Notes: generated from the letters alone by a model not told the origin. 64,000 nucleotides of DNA from Methanocorpusculum sp. UBA424 (GCA_002498375.1 DAHC01000012.1:1-64000), one strand, 5' to 3'. Positions 34,316 to 43,731 are shown, numbered from the stretch's first letter. Program-made: numbers and translations.

Positions 34316-35599
34316 ATGCAAAGCCCTATCCTCCAGGTGGCCCTTGACGTAACCGAGCTTACCCGGGCCCAAAAAATAGCAGAAGAGGCACTGGCAGGAG
34401 GTGCCGACTGGATAGAAATAGGCACTCCTCTGGTTAAAAGCGAAGGAATGCAGGCAGTTCGCGTTCTCCGGGCGCAGTTTCCGACCACAACACTCGTCGC
34501 CGATCTGAAAACATCCGATACCGGCGGTCTGGAGGTCGAGATGGCGGCAAAGGCCGGAGCAAATATCGTCTGCGTTCTCGCAAATACGGATAACGCCGTG
34601 ATAACGGACGCACTTCGCGGAGCCGCCCTGTACGGAGTGCAGATCATGGCAGACATGATGAATGTCTCGGACGTGGTCACGCGTTCACGGGAACTTGCCG
34701 GCCTCGGTGTCCAGATCATCAATGCCCATGTGGGGATCGATCAGCAGATGGAGGGGAAGGATCCGCTTGATCTGCTGGATAAACTCGGGAACCTGCCGAT
34801 CAAAATTGCCGTTGCCGGAGGACTGAACGCAGAGACCTCATCCAAAGCTGCGGCACGCGGCGCCGACATCGTGATCGTCGGAGGGTCGATCATCAAAGCA
34901 GCCGACGTCACCAAAGCAACGCGGGATGTGCGGGATGCGATCGACCGGCCGACGGAAGGAACGACCGTGAAAACCAGTCTGGATGACACGATCCGCGGAC
35001 TTCTTGAACAGGTCTCCGCCCCGAACGTGACGGATGCCCTCTACCGGAAAGGGGCAATGAGCGGCCTTACCGTTCAGCATGTTCCAAAGAAGATGATCGG
35101 AAAAGCGGTCACCGTACAAACATTCGGGGGGGACTGGTCCAAACCGGTCCAGGCGATCGATGAATGCAGACCGGGAGATGTTCTCGTCATCAGCAATGAC
35201 AAACGAACCGATATCGCGCCGTGGGGCGAACTTGCCACCCGTTCGGCCGGGAACAAAGGGGTCGCAGGGATCATTATCGACGGGGCCGTACGTGACTGGG
35301 ATGATATCATCACCCTTGATATGCCGGTCTATGCGACGGCGATCCAGCCGAATGCGGGCGAACCGAAAGGATTCGGCGAGATCAACGCCGAGATCTCCTG
35401 CTGCGGCCAGACCGTGAGACCCGGAGACTGGCTGATCGGCGATCAGTCCGGGGTCGTCGTTATACCAAGGGAACGGGCATACGAGGTCGCACGGCGTGCG
35501 GTAGAAGTCCAAAAAACTGAGGTCAGGATCCGTGAAGAGATCAGACGAGGAGGCACGCTTGGCAGTCTCTCGCAGCTTCTCCGGTGGGAGAAAAAGTGA
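34316..35599 (+). CDS. Bifunctional 3-hexulose-6-phosphate synthase / RraA-family protein
   Basis: Fusion of 427 residues. The N-terminal half (about 1-210) is an OMP-decarboxylase-family barrel of the Hps type (LQVALDVTELTRAQKIA, DWIEIGTPLVKSEG, VADLKTSDTGG, VGGSII). The C-terminal half (about 220-425) is an RraA/demethylmenaquinone-methyltransferase-like domain (GDVLVISND, GIIIDGAVRDWDDI, PGDWLIGDQSGVVVIP). In archaea Hps interconverts ribulose 5-phosphate plus formaldehyde with hexulose 6-phosphate and supplies pentose phosphates. The ATG at 34316 gives the family N-terminus; an upstream ATG at 34238 adds 26 unrelated residues. Confidence 0.9.
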   Translation: MQSPILQVALDVTELTRAQKIAEEALAGGADWIEIGTPLVKSEGMQAVRVLRAQFPTTTLVADLKTSDTGGLEVEMAAKAGANIVCVLANTDNAVITDALRGAALYGVQIMADMMNVSDVVTRSRELAGLGVQIINAHVGIDQQMEGKDPLDLLDKLGNLPIKIAVAGGLNAETSSKAAARGADIVIVGGSIIKAADVTKATRDVRDAIDRPTEGTTVKTSLDDTIRGLLEQVSAPNVTDALYRKGAMSGLTVQHVPKKMIGKAVTVQTFGGDWSKPVQAIDECRPGDVLVISNDKRTDIAPWGELATRSAGNKGVAGIIIDGAVRDWDDIITLDMPVYATAIQPNAGEPKGFGEINAEISCCGQTVRPGDWLIGDQSGVVVIPRERAYEVARRAVEVQKTEVRIREEIRRGGTLGSLSQLLRWEKK

Positions 35600-36387
35600 G
35601 CAGAAAACCGCGAGTGGCAAACCCTTCGGACCCGGTTCTCTGGTGTAAGGAAGCTGCAGGGATGATGACACGCGGTGACGAAAAAGGAGCCATCTTCTGC
35701 TATCAGGAGTCGATCAAACTGCGGCCGGGCATTCCCGATGTCTGGTACAATCTTGCCCGTCTCTTTGAAAAAACCGGCGAAAGAAAAGAAGCACTGGCAA
35801 CGCACATCACGGCCGGAAAACTGTTTCCCGGAGACTTTCGGTTTTCCGCAGAGCGTGCCAGGCTTCTTGCCGAATCCGGGAAATACACCGAGGCCGTCGC
35901 CGCGGCATCGGATGCTTTGGTAAGTGCCCCGTACTCCCCGACCCTGCTTGCAAACAAAGCAGGCTATCTCATCTTTGCGGGTAACCCAAACGAAGCCCTG
36001 CAGACGGCAGAACAGGCCCTCGCCATCGATCCGGGATGTTCGCTTGCAATTCTCCACAAAGCCCATGCACAGGCCGCGCTCGGCGATGCGGCACAGGCGA
36101 AAGAAACCCTGGAAAACGGGCTCTCGGCCGTGCCGGATGACTGCCGCCTGCTGAAACTGCTGGCAAATCTCCAGATCAGAAGCAAAGAATATGAAGCAGG
36201 TCTTGCTTCGATAGAAAAAGTCCTTCTGCTCGACCCAAACGATGCCGAAAGCTGGAGCCTGAAAGGCGCGGCCAGCGCGTATCTTGGCCGGAAAGAAGAA
36301 GCGGTTTCTGCATTTGAACAGGCAATGAAGCTTGATCCGAAAGAGAAATCCTACCGGAAAAACCGCGACGCGGTGCGGAAAGGATAG
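35596..36387 (+). CDS. Tetratricopeptide repeat protein
   Basis: About 263 residues made almost wholly of TPR helices in 34-residue spacing (for example DVWYNLARLFEKTGERKEAL, LAILHKAHAQAALGDAAQAK, AESWSLKGAASAYLGRKEEA). A protein-protein interaction scaffold with no signal peptide. It starts at GTG 35596, overlapping the Hps-RraA stop in GTGA; a GTG at 35584 is an alternative. Co-transcribed with Hps-RraA, partner unknown. Confidence 0.85.
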   Translation: MSRKPRVANPSDPVLWCKEAAGMMTRGDEKGAIFCYQESIKLRPGIPDVWYNLARLFEKTGERKEALATHITAGKLFPGDFRFSAERARLLAESGKYTEAVAAASDALVSAPYSPTLLANKAGYLIFAGNPNEALQTAEQALAIDPGCSLAILHKAHAQAALGDAAQAKETLENGLSAVPDDCRLLKLLANLQIRSKEYEAGLASIEKVLLLDPNDAESWSLKGAASAYLGRKEEAVSAFEQAMKLDPKEKSYRKNRDAVRKG

Positions 36388-36398
36388 AATCCTTCATT

Positions 36399-36430
36399 CT
36401 TTTTTTCAGAATAAAAAAAAGAAAAAAAAT
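36399..36430. terminator. Bidirectional oligo-T terminators between convergent genes
   Basis: The 50-bp gap between the convergent TPR and ACT genes has a run of seven T on the plus strand (36400-36406) and two runs of eight A (36413-36420, 36422-36429), which are T-runs on the minus strand. Such T-rich tracts are the core archaeal terminator signal. Confidence 0.5.
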
Positions 36431-36437
36431 ATTCAGA

Positions 36438-36872
36438 TCAGAAATTATAATCTTTCGCCGGAAGCAGTTCGATGCCGGCTTCCACGATTTTCAGTGCCGC
36501 TTCCCGCGGATTTGTCACCTTCACGATCAACGCGCCGTACTCGCCCGAACGGAACGCATACGCATACTCGATGTTGATGCCAAGACCGCCAAGAAGATTT
36601 GCCACTTCATACAGGCCTCCCGGAACATCCTTCATTTTGATCGCGAGAACATCCGTGTACTGCAAAGCGTAATTCTGCTTCGCAAACTCATTGAACGCAA
36701 CTTCCGGTTTATCAACGATTGCCCGGACGACCCCGAAGTTGTTTGCTTCGGCTATGTTGAATGCCTGGATGGAAACCCCTGTATCAAGAAATATCTTCGC
36801 GATCGCGGCAAGCTTCCCGGCTTTATTCTCTGAAAAGATCGACAGCTGTTTGATGATGTATTTTTCCGTCAT
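36438..36872 (-). CDS. ACT-domain protein (tandem ACT)
   Basis: Small regulatory-type protein of 144 residues formed by two ACT domains (KQLSIFSENKAGKLAAIAKIF at the N-terminus; DVLAIKMKDVPGGLYEVANLL from about residue 72). ACT domains bind amino acids. It is the last gene of a three-gene operon after two phenylacetate-CoA-ligase-like genes, its ATG directly abutting the stop of the second. Likely senses an aromatic or branched amino acid linked to that pathway (inference). Confidence 0.88.
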   Translation of the reverse strand: MTEKYIIKQLSIFSENKAGKLAAIAKIFLDTGVSIQAFNIAEANNFGVVRAIVDKPEVAFNEFAKQNYALQYTDVLAIKMKDVPGGLYEVANLLGGLGINIEYAYAFRSGEYGALIVKVTNPREAALKIVEAGIELLPAKDYNF

Positions 36873-38174
36873 TTAGATCACCCGATGATCGATTACACGT
36901 TTTGCTTTACCCTCAAAACGCGGGAGGGAGTTCGGCGGACAGAGCTCGATCTTGGCAGAGACATTCAGTGCATCCCGAAGAGCACGCTCGGTACGCATCT
37001 GCATCTCCATGAGACCGGTAATACTATCTGTCATCGCATCAGGCTTTAATTCTACCTTTACGAGCATATCGTCAAGAGGGCCGGTCCGTGACACCTCGAT
37101 CATGAAATGGCTCGTGAGATATGGGTTTTTCAACAGAGCATGCTCGATAGCCGACGGGAACACATTGATCCCGCGGATGATCAGCATATCGTCGACCCTT
37201 CCCTGCAGACGGTCGATCCGCGGCGACGTTCTGCCGCAGGCACAATCTCCTTCAATAATAGACGTGATATCTCCGATCCGATACCGGATCATCGGGATCG
37301 CCTCCTTTTTCAGGACCGTGATCGTCAGTTCTCCCTTCTCGCCCGGAGGAAGCTGCTCGCCGGTCTTTGGATCGATGATCTCGGTGTAGGCGATATCACC
37401 GCAGATATGCATACCGTTCAGCTCGCTGCAGTCCGTAAACATCGGCCCGGATATCTCGGACGTTCCGAAGATATTATGCGCCGTAACGCCGGACTCGGCG
37501 TAAATATACCGGCGCATCGCATCCGTCCAGGGCTCGGCGCCGAGAATGGCGGTCCGAAGAAGCGTGTCTTTCTTGAAGTCCACGCCCATTTTTTTGGCGA
37601 CATCGATCAGATGGACGAAATACGACGGAGTACAGGCTATCACCGTCGTTTTCAGATCCTGGATTAACTCTATCTGCCGCTCGGAGTTTCCGGTCGATGC
37701 CGGAATCACCGTCGCGCCGACCTTCTCGCCGCCGTAATGCAGACCGAGACCGCCGGTAAACAGACCGTATCCATAACAGACCTGCAAAACATCCTTTTTG
37801 CCGATCCCGCAGGACACGAGAGAGCGGGCGACACACTCGCTCCAGAGATCGATATCGTTCTGCGTGTAGGCAACGACCGTCGGCTTGCCGGTCGTTCCGG
37901 ACGAAACATGATACCTGACCAGATCGTCGTGCGGAACGCAGACGAGCCCGTCCGGATAATTATCACGGAGATCCGTCTTTTTCATAAACGGCAGCTTCGT
38001 GATATCTGTGATTGACGTGATGTCTGCAGGTTTTACACCGGTCTCGTCCATCTTTTTGTGATAGAATGCCGATGAATCATACAGACGCGTGACTAGTTTT
38101 TTCAGTTCCTGATACTGGAGCTTTGCAAGCTCCCCTTTAGGCATCGTTTCGATTTTTTCGTTATAATACGCCAT
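36873..38174 (-). CDS. Phenylacetate-CoA ligase-like adenylate-forming enzyme, copy 2
   Basis: 433-residue AMP-forming acyl-CoA ligase of the PaaK family. Visible motifs: YHVSSGTTGKPTVVAYT (ATP/AMP loop, about 90-106), the MIRYRIGDIT core with the ribose-binding Asp, CGRTSPRIDRLQGRVDDML and the C-terminal FEGKAKRVIDHR with the catalytic-type Lys. In archaea such enzymes activate aryl acids such as phenylacetate or indoleacetate. It lies between its paralogue and the ACT gene with 0-2 bp gaps. Confidence 0.9.
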   Translation of the reverse strand: MAYYNEKIETMPKGELAKLQYQELKKLVTRLYDSSAFYHKKMDETGVKPADITSITDITKLPFMKKTDLRDNYPDGLVCVPHDDLVRYHVSSGTTGKPTVVAYTQNDIDLWSECVARSLVSCGIGKKDVLQVCYGYGLFTGGLGLHYGGEKVGATVIPASTGNSERQIELIQDLKTTVIACTPSYFVHLIDVAKKMGVDFKKDTLLRTAILGAEPWTDAMRRYIYAESGVTAHNIFGTSEISGPMFTDCSELNGMHICGDIAYTEIIDPKTGEQLPPGEKGELTITVLKKEAIPMIRYRIGDITSIIEGDCACGRTSPRIDRLQGRVDDMLIIRGINVFPSAIEHALLKNPYLTSHFMIEVSRTGPLDDMLVKVELKPDAMTDSITGLMEMQMRTERALRDALNVSAKIELCPPNSLPRFEGKAKRVIDHRVI

Positions 38175-38176
38175 AC

Positions 38177-39463
38177 TTAAATGACCCTCCGGTCAACGAC
38201 TCTCTTTGCTTTCCCTTCAAAGCGGGGGAGAGACCCCGGCTCTACAAGCTCGACTCTGGCACGCAGCGTCAGCGTCTCTTGGAGGGCCTTCATGATCTTC
38301 GTCTGCAGCTTCGAGAGATCCTGAAGTTCTCCCGAGAAGATATTCTTATTCATCTCCACCTCGATCATCATCTCGTCAAGATGGTTCACCCGGTCGATGT
38401 AGACCATGAACTGATCGCCCACTTCCGGGATGTTCTTCAGCACATGCTCGATCTGGCTTGGGAACACGTTGATCCCGCGGACCGTCAGCATATCGTCGCT
38501 TCTGCCGAGAAGTCTTGCGATCTTCTGACCGCGGCCGCACGGACACTCATCCTCCATGAGCATCGTGATATCGCCGGTCCGATAACGCAGGAGAGGCATG
38601 GCCTCCTTCATGATCGGGGTCACGACCATCTCTCCCTTCTCTTCCGGACCAAGCACTTCGCCGGTCTTCGGATCGATGATCTCGACGATATAACAGTCAT
38701 GCCAGATATGGAGCCCGTCCTGTTCTGGGCATTCAAAGGCAACGCCCGGACCGAAAAGTTCGCTCATCCCGTAACTGTCATACGCCTTGAGGCCAAGACG
38801 GTTCTCCAGATCCCGGCGCATATTCTCCGACCAGGCTTCCGCTCCGAAGCAGCCGATCTCAAGCGAAGCAAGATCCGCATGCATCTCCTCTGCCACCTCG
38901 GTCAGATGCATCGCATAACTCGGCGTGCAGTGAAGACCACGCACTTTGAAGTCCTGGATCATCTCGATCTGCCGTTTGGTATTCCCGACGCCTGACGGAA
39001 CGACGGCGCAGCCGATCTTCTCCGCACCCATATGGATGCCGAGACCGCCGGTGAAAAGAGAGTAGTTCGAAGCATTCTGGAAAATATCGCCGGCGCGAAG
39101 CCCGACCATCGTCAGGTTCCGTGCGATAAGCTCCGACCACATAGTGAGATCGTTTTTCGTATAGGCAACGACCGTCGGTTTCCCGGTCGTTCCTGACGTC
39201 GTATGGATCCGGTTGACCTGGGACATCGGGACCGCCAAAAAGCCGAACGGATATCCGCCGCGGAGATCTGCTTTCTTCGTGAACGGGATCTTTGCCAGAT
39301 CGTCAAGTGATTTTATATCAGACGGGGTTATTCCCGCATCCTTGAACAGGGTATTGTAGAAACCGATATTCTGCGTCCGTGCAACCGTTTCCTTCAGACG
39401 TTTGAGCTGAAGCTCTTCAAGAGCCGGACCGGACAAGGTTTCCATCTTCTCATTCCAGAACAT
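38177..39463 (-). CDS. Phenylacetate-CoA ligase-like adenylate-forming enzyme, copy 1
   Basis: 428-residue PaaK-family ligase, first gene of the operon. Motifs are IHTTSGTTGKPTVVAYT, LLRYRTGDIT, CGRGQKIARLLGRSDDML and FEGKAKRVVDRR. It is clearly paralogous to the second ligase but not a recent duplicate, so the two probably prefer different aryl acids. Preceded by GAGGA and by a TATA box with a palindromic operator candidate (39489-39542). With the ACT protein the set suggests aromatic amino acid synthesis from, or breakdown to, aryl acids through CoA thioesters. Confidence 0.9.
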   Translation of the reverse strand: MFWNEKMETLSGPALEELQLKRLKETVARTQNIGFYNTLFKDAGITPSDIKSLDDLAKIPFTKKADLRGGYPFGFLAVPMSQVNRIHTTSGTTGKPTVVAYTKNDLTMWSELIARNLTMVGLRAGDIFQNASNYSLFTGGLGIHMGAEKIGCAVVPSGVGNTKRQIEMIQDFKVRGLHCTPSYAMHLTEVAEEMHADLASLEIGCFGAEAWSENMRRDLENRLGLKAYDSYGMSELFGPGVAFECPEQDGLHIWHDCYIVEIIDPKTGEVLGPEEKGEMVVTPIMKEAMPLLRYRTGDITMLMEDECPCGRGQKIARLLGRSDDMLTVRGINVFPSQIEHVLKNIPEVGDQFMVYIDRVNHLDEMMIEVEMNKNIFSGELQDLSKLQTKIMKALQETLTLRARVELVEPGSLPRFEGKAKRVVDRRVI

Positions 39464-39488
39464 ATGGTTAAGTCCTCTGCAGATGGGG

Positions 39489-39542
39489 GCATGACATAGT
39501 GTGTCATGCTACACTTTAGCACCCTATTACATTGTTTTATAC
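39489..39542 (-). promoter_or_regulatory. Promoter and palindromic operator of the ligase operon
   Basis: A perfect inverted repeat, GCATGACA (39489-39496) and TGTCATGC (39502-39509) with a 5-bp spacer, lies 26-46 bp upstream of the first ligase ATG. On the minus strand a TATA-like GTATAAAAC sits at about 39534-39542; a start site about 25 bp downstream (near 39512) would put the palindrome directly over or just after it, the typical position for an archaeal repressor. Confidence 0.55.
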
Positions 39543-39573
39543 GGACATAATGGTTATTACTTGGACTCGGGCT

Positions 39574-40470
39574 CTACATTACCATGCTGATCAGGACATA
39601 GGCGAGTGAACCAAGAGCGAGCATGATGCATGAATACTGGATACCCCCCTTGATAGACCCCGTACCCATCATCCCGGCCACAAGCCCCGAACAGAACCCG
39701 TGAATAAGGATCGAATGATAAATGATCATCTGATACAGCTGGGCAGGAAATCCGGACCCCGAACTGGAACTAAGAGATGAGAGGGCTTCGGAATTTTCCA
39801 TCATGATATTGAGAAACACCTCAGACATGATGACCTGAACGAACACGAAGACCGCAAACGCCATGAAAACGATGACGACATACACGCCCATGTCGCTCTT
39901 TCTTTCCCTTTTCAAAGACTCTCTGTTTTTTGCTTCATGATACTGCAGATCGATCGTGAGCGAGAGATCGTTGGTGAAGTGTTCGGTCTGGGAGAGAAGA
40001 ATGACCAGACGGTCGACGGACAGATTTTTCATACGGTCCGCAAACCGCTTTAATGCAGACGAGAGTTTCTCTCCCCACAGAAGATCACGGGAGAGAATAC
40101 GGATATCCTCCTGGATGTAACTTTTTCCTTCCTCTGCGGTGAGTTCAATGGCGTGGGTCAGCGTCATATTGTATTTTACCAGAGAACTCAGCTGACGGCA
40201 GAAATCGGGAAGAGCGCCTTCCACCTTATCTATTCTGCGGACGTATTGCCGATAACTTACTGCATACGGCACGAGAGCCACCAAAATCATGACAATGATC
40301 ACATCATCGACGGCCATGCCCCATTCGTAGATCATATACGGATTAAAAAAGACCTTTACCGTGGAAAAGTAAAGGATAACACCCGTTATCAGCGACAGAG
40401 GGATACTGAACACGAAAACAAGCGCCGGTTCCTCACGAATAGCCAGCAGCGGGTGACGAATGAACTCCAT
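39574..40470 (-). CDS. Type II secretion system F-type membrane protein, C-terminal half
   Basis: 298 residues counted from the first ATG. One GspF/T2SSF domain with the soluble helical part (ALPDFCRQLSSLVKYNMTLTHAIEL, LLWGEKLSSALKRFADRM) followed by three or four membrane helices. The frame is open for 34 further sense codons upstream of this ATG, back to the TGA that ends the other half, with no ATG, GTG or TTG between and no Shine-Dalgarno before the ATG. So this looks like the second half of one two-domain pilus assembly protein. See the finding on the split. Confidence 0.8.
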   Translation of the reverse strand: MEFIRHPLLAIREEPALVFVFSIPLSLITGVILYFSTVKVFFNPYMIYEWGMAVDDVIIVMILVALVPYAVSYRQYVRRIDKVEGALPDFCRQLSSLVKYNMTLTHAIELTAEEGKSYIQEDIRILSRDLLWGEKLSSALKRFADRMKNLSVDRLVILLSQTEHFTNDLSLTIDLQYHEAKNRESLKRERKSDMGVYVVIVFMAFAVFVFVQVIMSEVFLNIMMENSEALSSLSSSSGSGFPAQLYQMIIYHSILIHGFCSGLVAGMMGTGSIKGGIQYSCIMLALGSLAYVLISMVM

Positions 40471-40572
40471 ATATTTCAGGCGTTTGTCGTATTTTTTCAG
40501 TTTTTCAAAGAGGGGGGTTTCATCAACTTCCGATTCGACTACCGTAAGCTGAGGATACAGGGGAACGGTCGA

Positions 40573-41451
40573 TCAGGGCATCTGGATGCGTTTGATGATG
40601 TAGGTCTGACCAAGTGTGTCCAGCAGGAGGAGAAAGATCACCGTTCCAATCGGAAGCATCAGATACACGACCAGGGCGAGGATCAGAGGATCCGATCCGG
40701 AGATGAGCCCGATAACCATGATGACGATCACCACAAAAAGGGGACCGGCAACGAACAGAGTGATATACATCTCGGCGATCGCCCCAAGTGAGGAGAGATA
40801 ACTTCTCTGGTTGATCTCAGCCTCTTTCTGCATCTCCCGACGTTTACCCTCCAAAAACACCTCGGCATTACCGATCGACCGGTATGTCGAAGATAATTCC
40901 GAAAGGAAGAACCGAAGTTTATCGGAAGGCGTGGTATCGGTAAGCCGCTGGATGGCAGTGAACTGGTCGTAGCCGCAGAAATCCATATCGGAAACTACCT
41001 GACGGAACTCTTTTGCCGCATCGCCGTAAAAATCGGCATACTTGGCGATGGAATGAAGGGAGGCATACAGGGTCGCACCGCAGTGGTGCAGAGCATACAT
41101 GAACGATACCATTTCATACATGGATGCTTCGATGAACCGTTTCCGGGTCCGCATTTCCAGTTTCGGATAGGAGATAATAGCGTAATAGACGGCAACATTT
41201 GCTAGAATAGCGATGCCGGCGGTCAGAGGATACGTGAAGATAATATATTCAGGATCTATGAACAGATTGGCAACAGGGAAGAAGAGCAGGTCGATGAAGA
41301 CGAAGGCAAAGATGATGAGAAGACTGGCAATGAAACCAAATACCCGCGCATAGCGAACAAGCCCCTTGACATCGATATCGATACGTGCCGAGAAGAGTTC
41401 CTTTTCAAGAGCTCGAATGCGTTCCGGAGATGGAGTTAAGGGATTTCTCAT
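40573..41451 (-). CDS. Type II secretion system F-type membrane protein, N-terminal half
   Basis: 292 residues with membrane segments near the N-terminus, a soluble T2SSF segment (FIEASMYEMVSFMYALHHCGATLYASL, then DTTPSDKLRFFLSELSSTYRSI) and two C-terminal membrane helices. It forms the inner-membrane platform of type IV-like pili. The gene starts 3 bp after the ATPase stop. It ends at a TGA at 40573-40575 that is in frame with the next half; archaeal platform proteins of this kind usually carry both domains in one chain. Confidence 0.85.
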   Translation of the reverse strand: MRNPLTPSPERIRALEKELFSARIDIDVKGLVRYARVFGFIASLLIIFAFVFIDLLFFPVANLFIDPEYIIFTYPLTAGIAILANVAVYYAIISYPKLEMRTRKRFIEASMYEMVSFMYALHHCGATLYASLHSIAKYADFYGDAAKEFRQVVSDMDFCGYDQFTAIQRLTDTTPSDKLRFFLSELSSTYRSIGNAEVFLEGKRREMQKEAEINQRSYLSSLGAIAEMYITLFVAGPLFVVIVIMVIGLISGSDPLILALVVYLMLPIGTVIFLLLLDTLGQTYIIKRIQMP

Positions 41452-41454
41452 GGC

Positions 41455-43731
41455 CTACTGCTGCTTCTTTTCCGGGGCTGACCCGGAGGTCTGTTCATCT
41501 GCATACAGATCAAACGAGGTGAGCTCACGGTCCGCTTCCACTTCGAAGAGAGGGTCGGGTTCGGGTTCAGACGGGCCGAAGATCTCCTCTTCGGGCTGGA
41601 GAGGGGTATGGATGTCAAAGAAGAAATCCTCAACATCATCCGGAGCTGCCTTTACGTCTGGTTCAGCGGGTTCTGGAACTGGTTCTGAGGGGAGATCAAC
41701 CGGAGGTTCGACGGATCCAGGGACAGACTCCGAGGGAAGATCGACCACTAGTTCACCGGATCCGTCAGCAGGTTTGGGGGGGAGAACGAATGCCGGCTCA
41801 GCTGATTCGGGAACTGGCTTTGGGGGGAGAGAGAACGCAGGTTCTGCTGATTTTGGAGCAGGCTCCGATCCGGCACCCGAGGTATCAATCGGCATGAAAT
41901 CAACTTTCGGCAGCTTATCCTCGGAAACGGGCACCAGTTTCGTAAAGGAGCCGGACCCTTCGTCCGCGGCTTTGGACTCCCGGGAGGGTTCCGGAGTATA
42001 ACAGACCCGAGCCGGCGCATTCCTGCGGTCAGAGATGGTAGAACCCACCACGTAGGCAGCGTCAGAATCGGCAGGTCCTTCCACCATCTCCGGATACTCA
42101 TCCTTACCAATCGGGCGGTTGGCAAGCGTCTCATGCAGCTTGCATTTTCCGGGCAGGATCTGCGTAAGGTCCCCGACATTCGCCATAACATACTTGGGGT
42201 TTGAAAGAAACAGCCAGACGATCCGTGCAAAGTCCCGGTAATCCCTGATATCCTGATCAAGCATTGCCTGTAAAACCGCCGTGCGCCTGCGGAGATCCTC
42301 GCCCAGCGTTGTCATATTCATACCGGTCTTTTCAGCGATCGATGCATAGACCTGAGACGTGCCGGAGAAACTGGGTGCATCCTTCTGGTAATTATACAAA
42401 TACACCGTGTTGATCTCAAGTTCGCCTTTATCGGTCATGCCCACGATCTCGGTGATCTCCTTACACCGGCGAACCTGCTTCTTGTTCCTAAACATACTTC
42501 CCTGACACAAAACGATATCGAGGGTTTCGATCGTTGCCTTGGGCACATCCAGCGGAGGGTTCTCCAGACGGTGGATCGCCATCGTCACATCTCCGCCGTG
42601 CAGCGTGGAGTACGTCGTGTGTCCCGAGTTCATCGCCTGGAAAAGGGTCTGGGCCTCAACACCGCGGACCTCTCCAAGAAGGATATACTCGGGTCTCTGA
42701 CGCATCGCCGCTTTCAGCAGATCGAACATGGAGATATCCCTCTGTGTGGGGGTGATAGCGCCGGACGAAAGCGGCACGAGACTCGCGATCCAGTTGTCAT
42801 GCTCCAGCATGATCTCGCGGGTATCTTCGATGGATACCACTTTAGATAGAGCAGGGATGAACTGAGAGATAGCATTCAACGTAGTCGTTTTTCCCGAAGC
42901 CGTTCCTCCGACGATCAAAATGGAGTAGTTATACTGGACCGCCATCCAGAGGTAGACCATCTCATCGATCGTAAACGTCTTATTGACCAGCAGATCGATC
43001 GGCGAGAACGGATTCTTTCTAAACTTGCGTATCGTAAATGAAGAACCGCGGGTCGAGACCACCGTACTGTAGGTCAGCTGGATACGCGATCCGTCGGACA
43101 AGGTCGCGTCCACGATCGGGTTGGAAAGCGAGATGTGTTTTCCGGCTTTCTGGGCAAACAGAACGACCAGACTGTCCAGTTCACGCGGATCGGTGAAGAA
43201 GATCGAGGTCTTGATATCCCGGTATTTACGGTGATACAGATAGACAGGCAGATCATACCCGGAACAGGAGATATCCTCGATGTCGTGGTCGCCGCGAAGG
43301 ATATCGACACGACCCCACCCGAAAAACGTGCGTTTCAGATAATACCGCATCTTATAGACGGTGGCATTGGTAATATCCACATTATAGGACTCAAGAAGCA
43401 GGTCGATCGATTCATACAAAACCTCCTGCATATCGTTCACTTCGACATCCTTCAGGATAAGCAGGTCGCGGACAGCCGGCTGAAGGCGTTCGAGAAGTTC
43501 GGCTTCAAAAGGGGTCAGAGCAGGTTCATGGGCAATATAGACGTTTTCATACTCGGCGGTTCTGATGATGGAAACACGCGTGAGACCCGGTTCGATCCAG
43601 TAGGCTTCGAGAACTTCATCAGTTTTTCGGAGTTTGGGAGAGACTAAGGGCCCGTCCCGTTCGAAATCATACTCCGGGAGGGTCTCATATACATCCTCAT
43701 TTGCCTCTTCCCTCTTTTTTTTGCCGAACAT
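41455..43731 (-). CDS. Type II/IV secretion system ATPase (GspE/PilB-like)
   Basis: Motor ATPase for pilus assembly, 758 residues from ATG 43731, which gives the MFGKKKRE start (an ATG 42 bp upstream is an alternative). Walker A GGTASGKTTT (about 272-281), Asp box and Walker B YILLGEVRG (about 348-356), and the His box STLHGGDV follow the usual order. The extra C-terminal tail of about 150 residues is rich in Pro, Glu and Ser with imperfect repeats of the LPPKPVPESAEPAF type and no known domain. It lies upstream of the two platform halves in one operon. Confidence 0.92.
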   Translation of the reverse strand: MFGKKKREEANEDVYETLPEYDFERDGPLVSPKLRKTDEVLEAYWIEPGLTRVSIIRTAEYENVYIAHEPALTPFEAELLERLQPAVRDLLILKDVEVNDMQEVLYESIDLLLESYNVDITNATVYKMRYYLKRTFFGWGRVDILRGDHDIEDISCSGYDLPVYLYHRKYRDIKTSIFFTDPRELDSLVVLFAQKAGKHISLSNPIVDATLSDGSRIQLTYSTVVSTRGSSFTIRKFRKNPFSPIDLLVNKTFTIDEMVYLWMAVQYNYSILIVGGTASGKTTTLNAISQFIPALSKVVSIEDTREIMLEHDNWIASLVPLSSGAITPTQRDISMFDLLKAAMRQRPEYILLGEVRGVEAQTLFQAMNSGHTTYSTLHGGDVTMAIHRLENPPLDVPKATIETLDIVLCQGSMFRNKKQVRRCKEITEIVGMTDKGELEINTVYLYNYQKDAPSFSGTSQVYASIAEKTGMNMTTLGEDLRRRTAVLQAMLDQDIRDYRDFARIVWLFLSNPKYVMANVGDLTQILPGKCKLHETLANRPIGKDEYPEMVEGPADSDAAYVVGSTISDRRNAPARVCYTPEPSRESKAADEGSGSFTKLVPVSEDKLPKVDFMPIDTSGAGSEPAPKSAEPAFSLPPKPVPESAEPAFVLPPKPADGSGELVVDLPSESVPGSVEPPVDLPSEPVPEPAEPDVKAAPDDVEDFFFDIHTPLQPEEEIFGPSEPEPDPLFEVEADRELTSFDLYADEQTSGSAPEKKQQ

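Noticed and set aside
34838..35671. Minus-strand open frame opposite Hps-RraA
   Set aside because: Antisense shadow of a well-conserved fusion enzyme.
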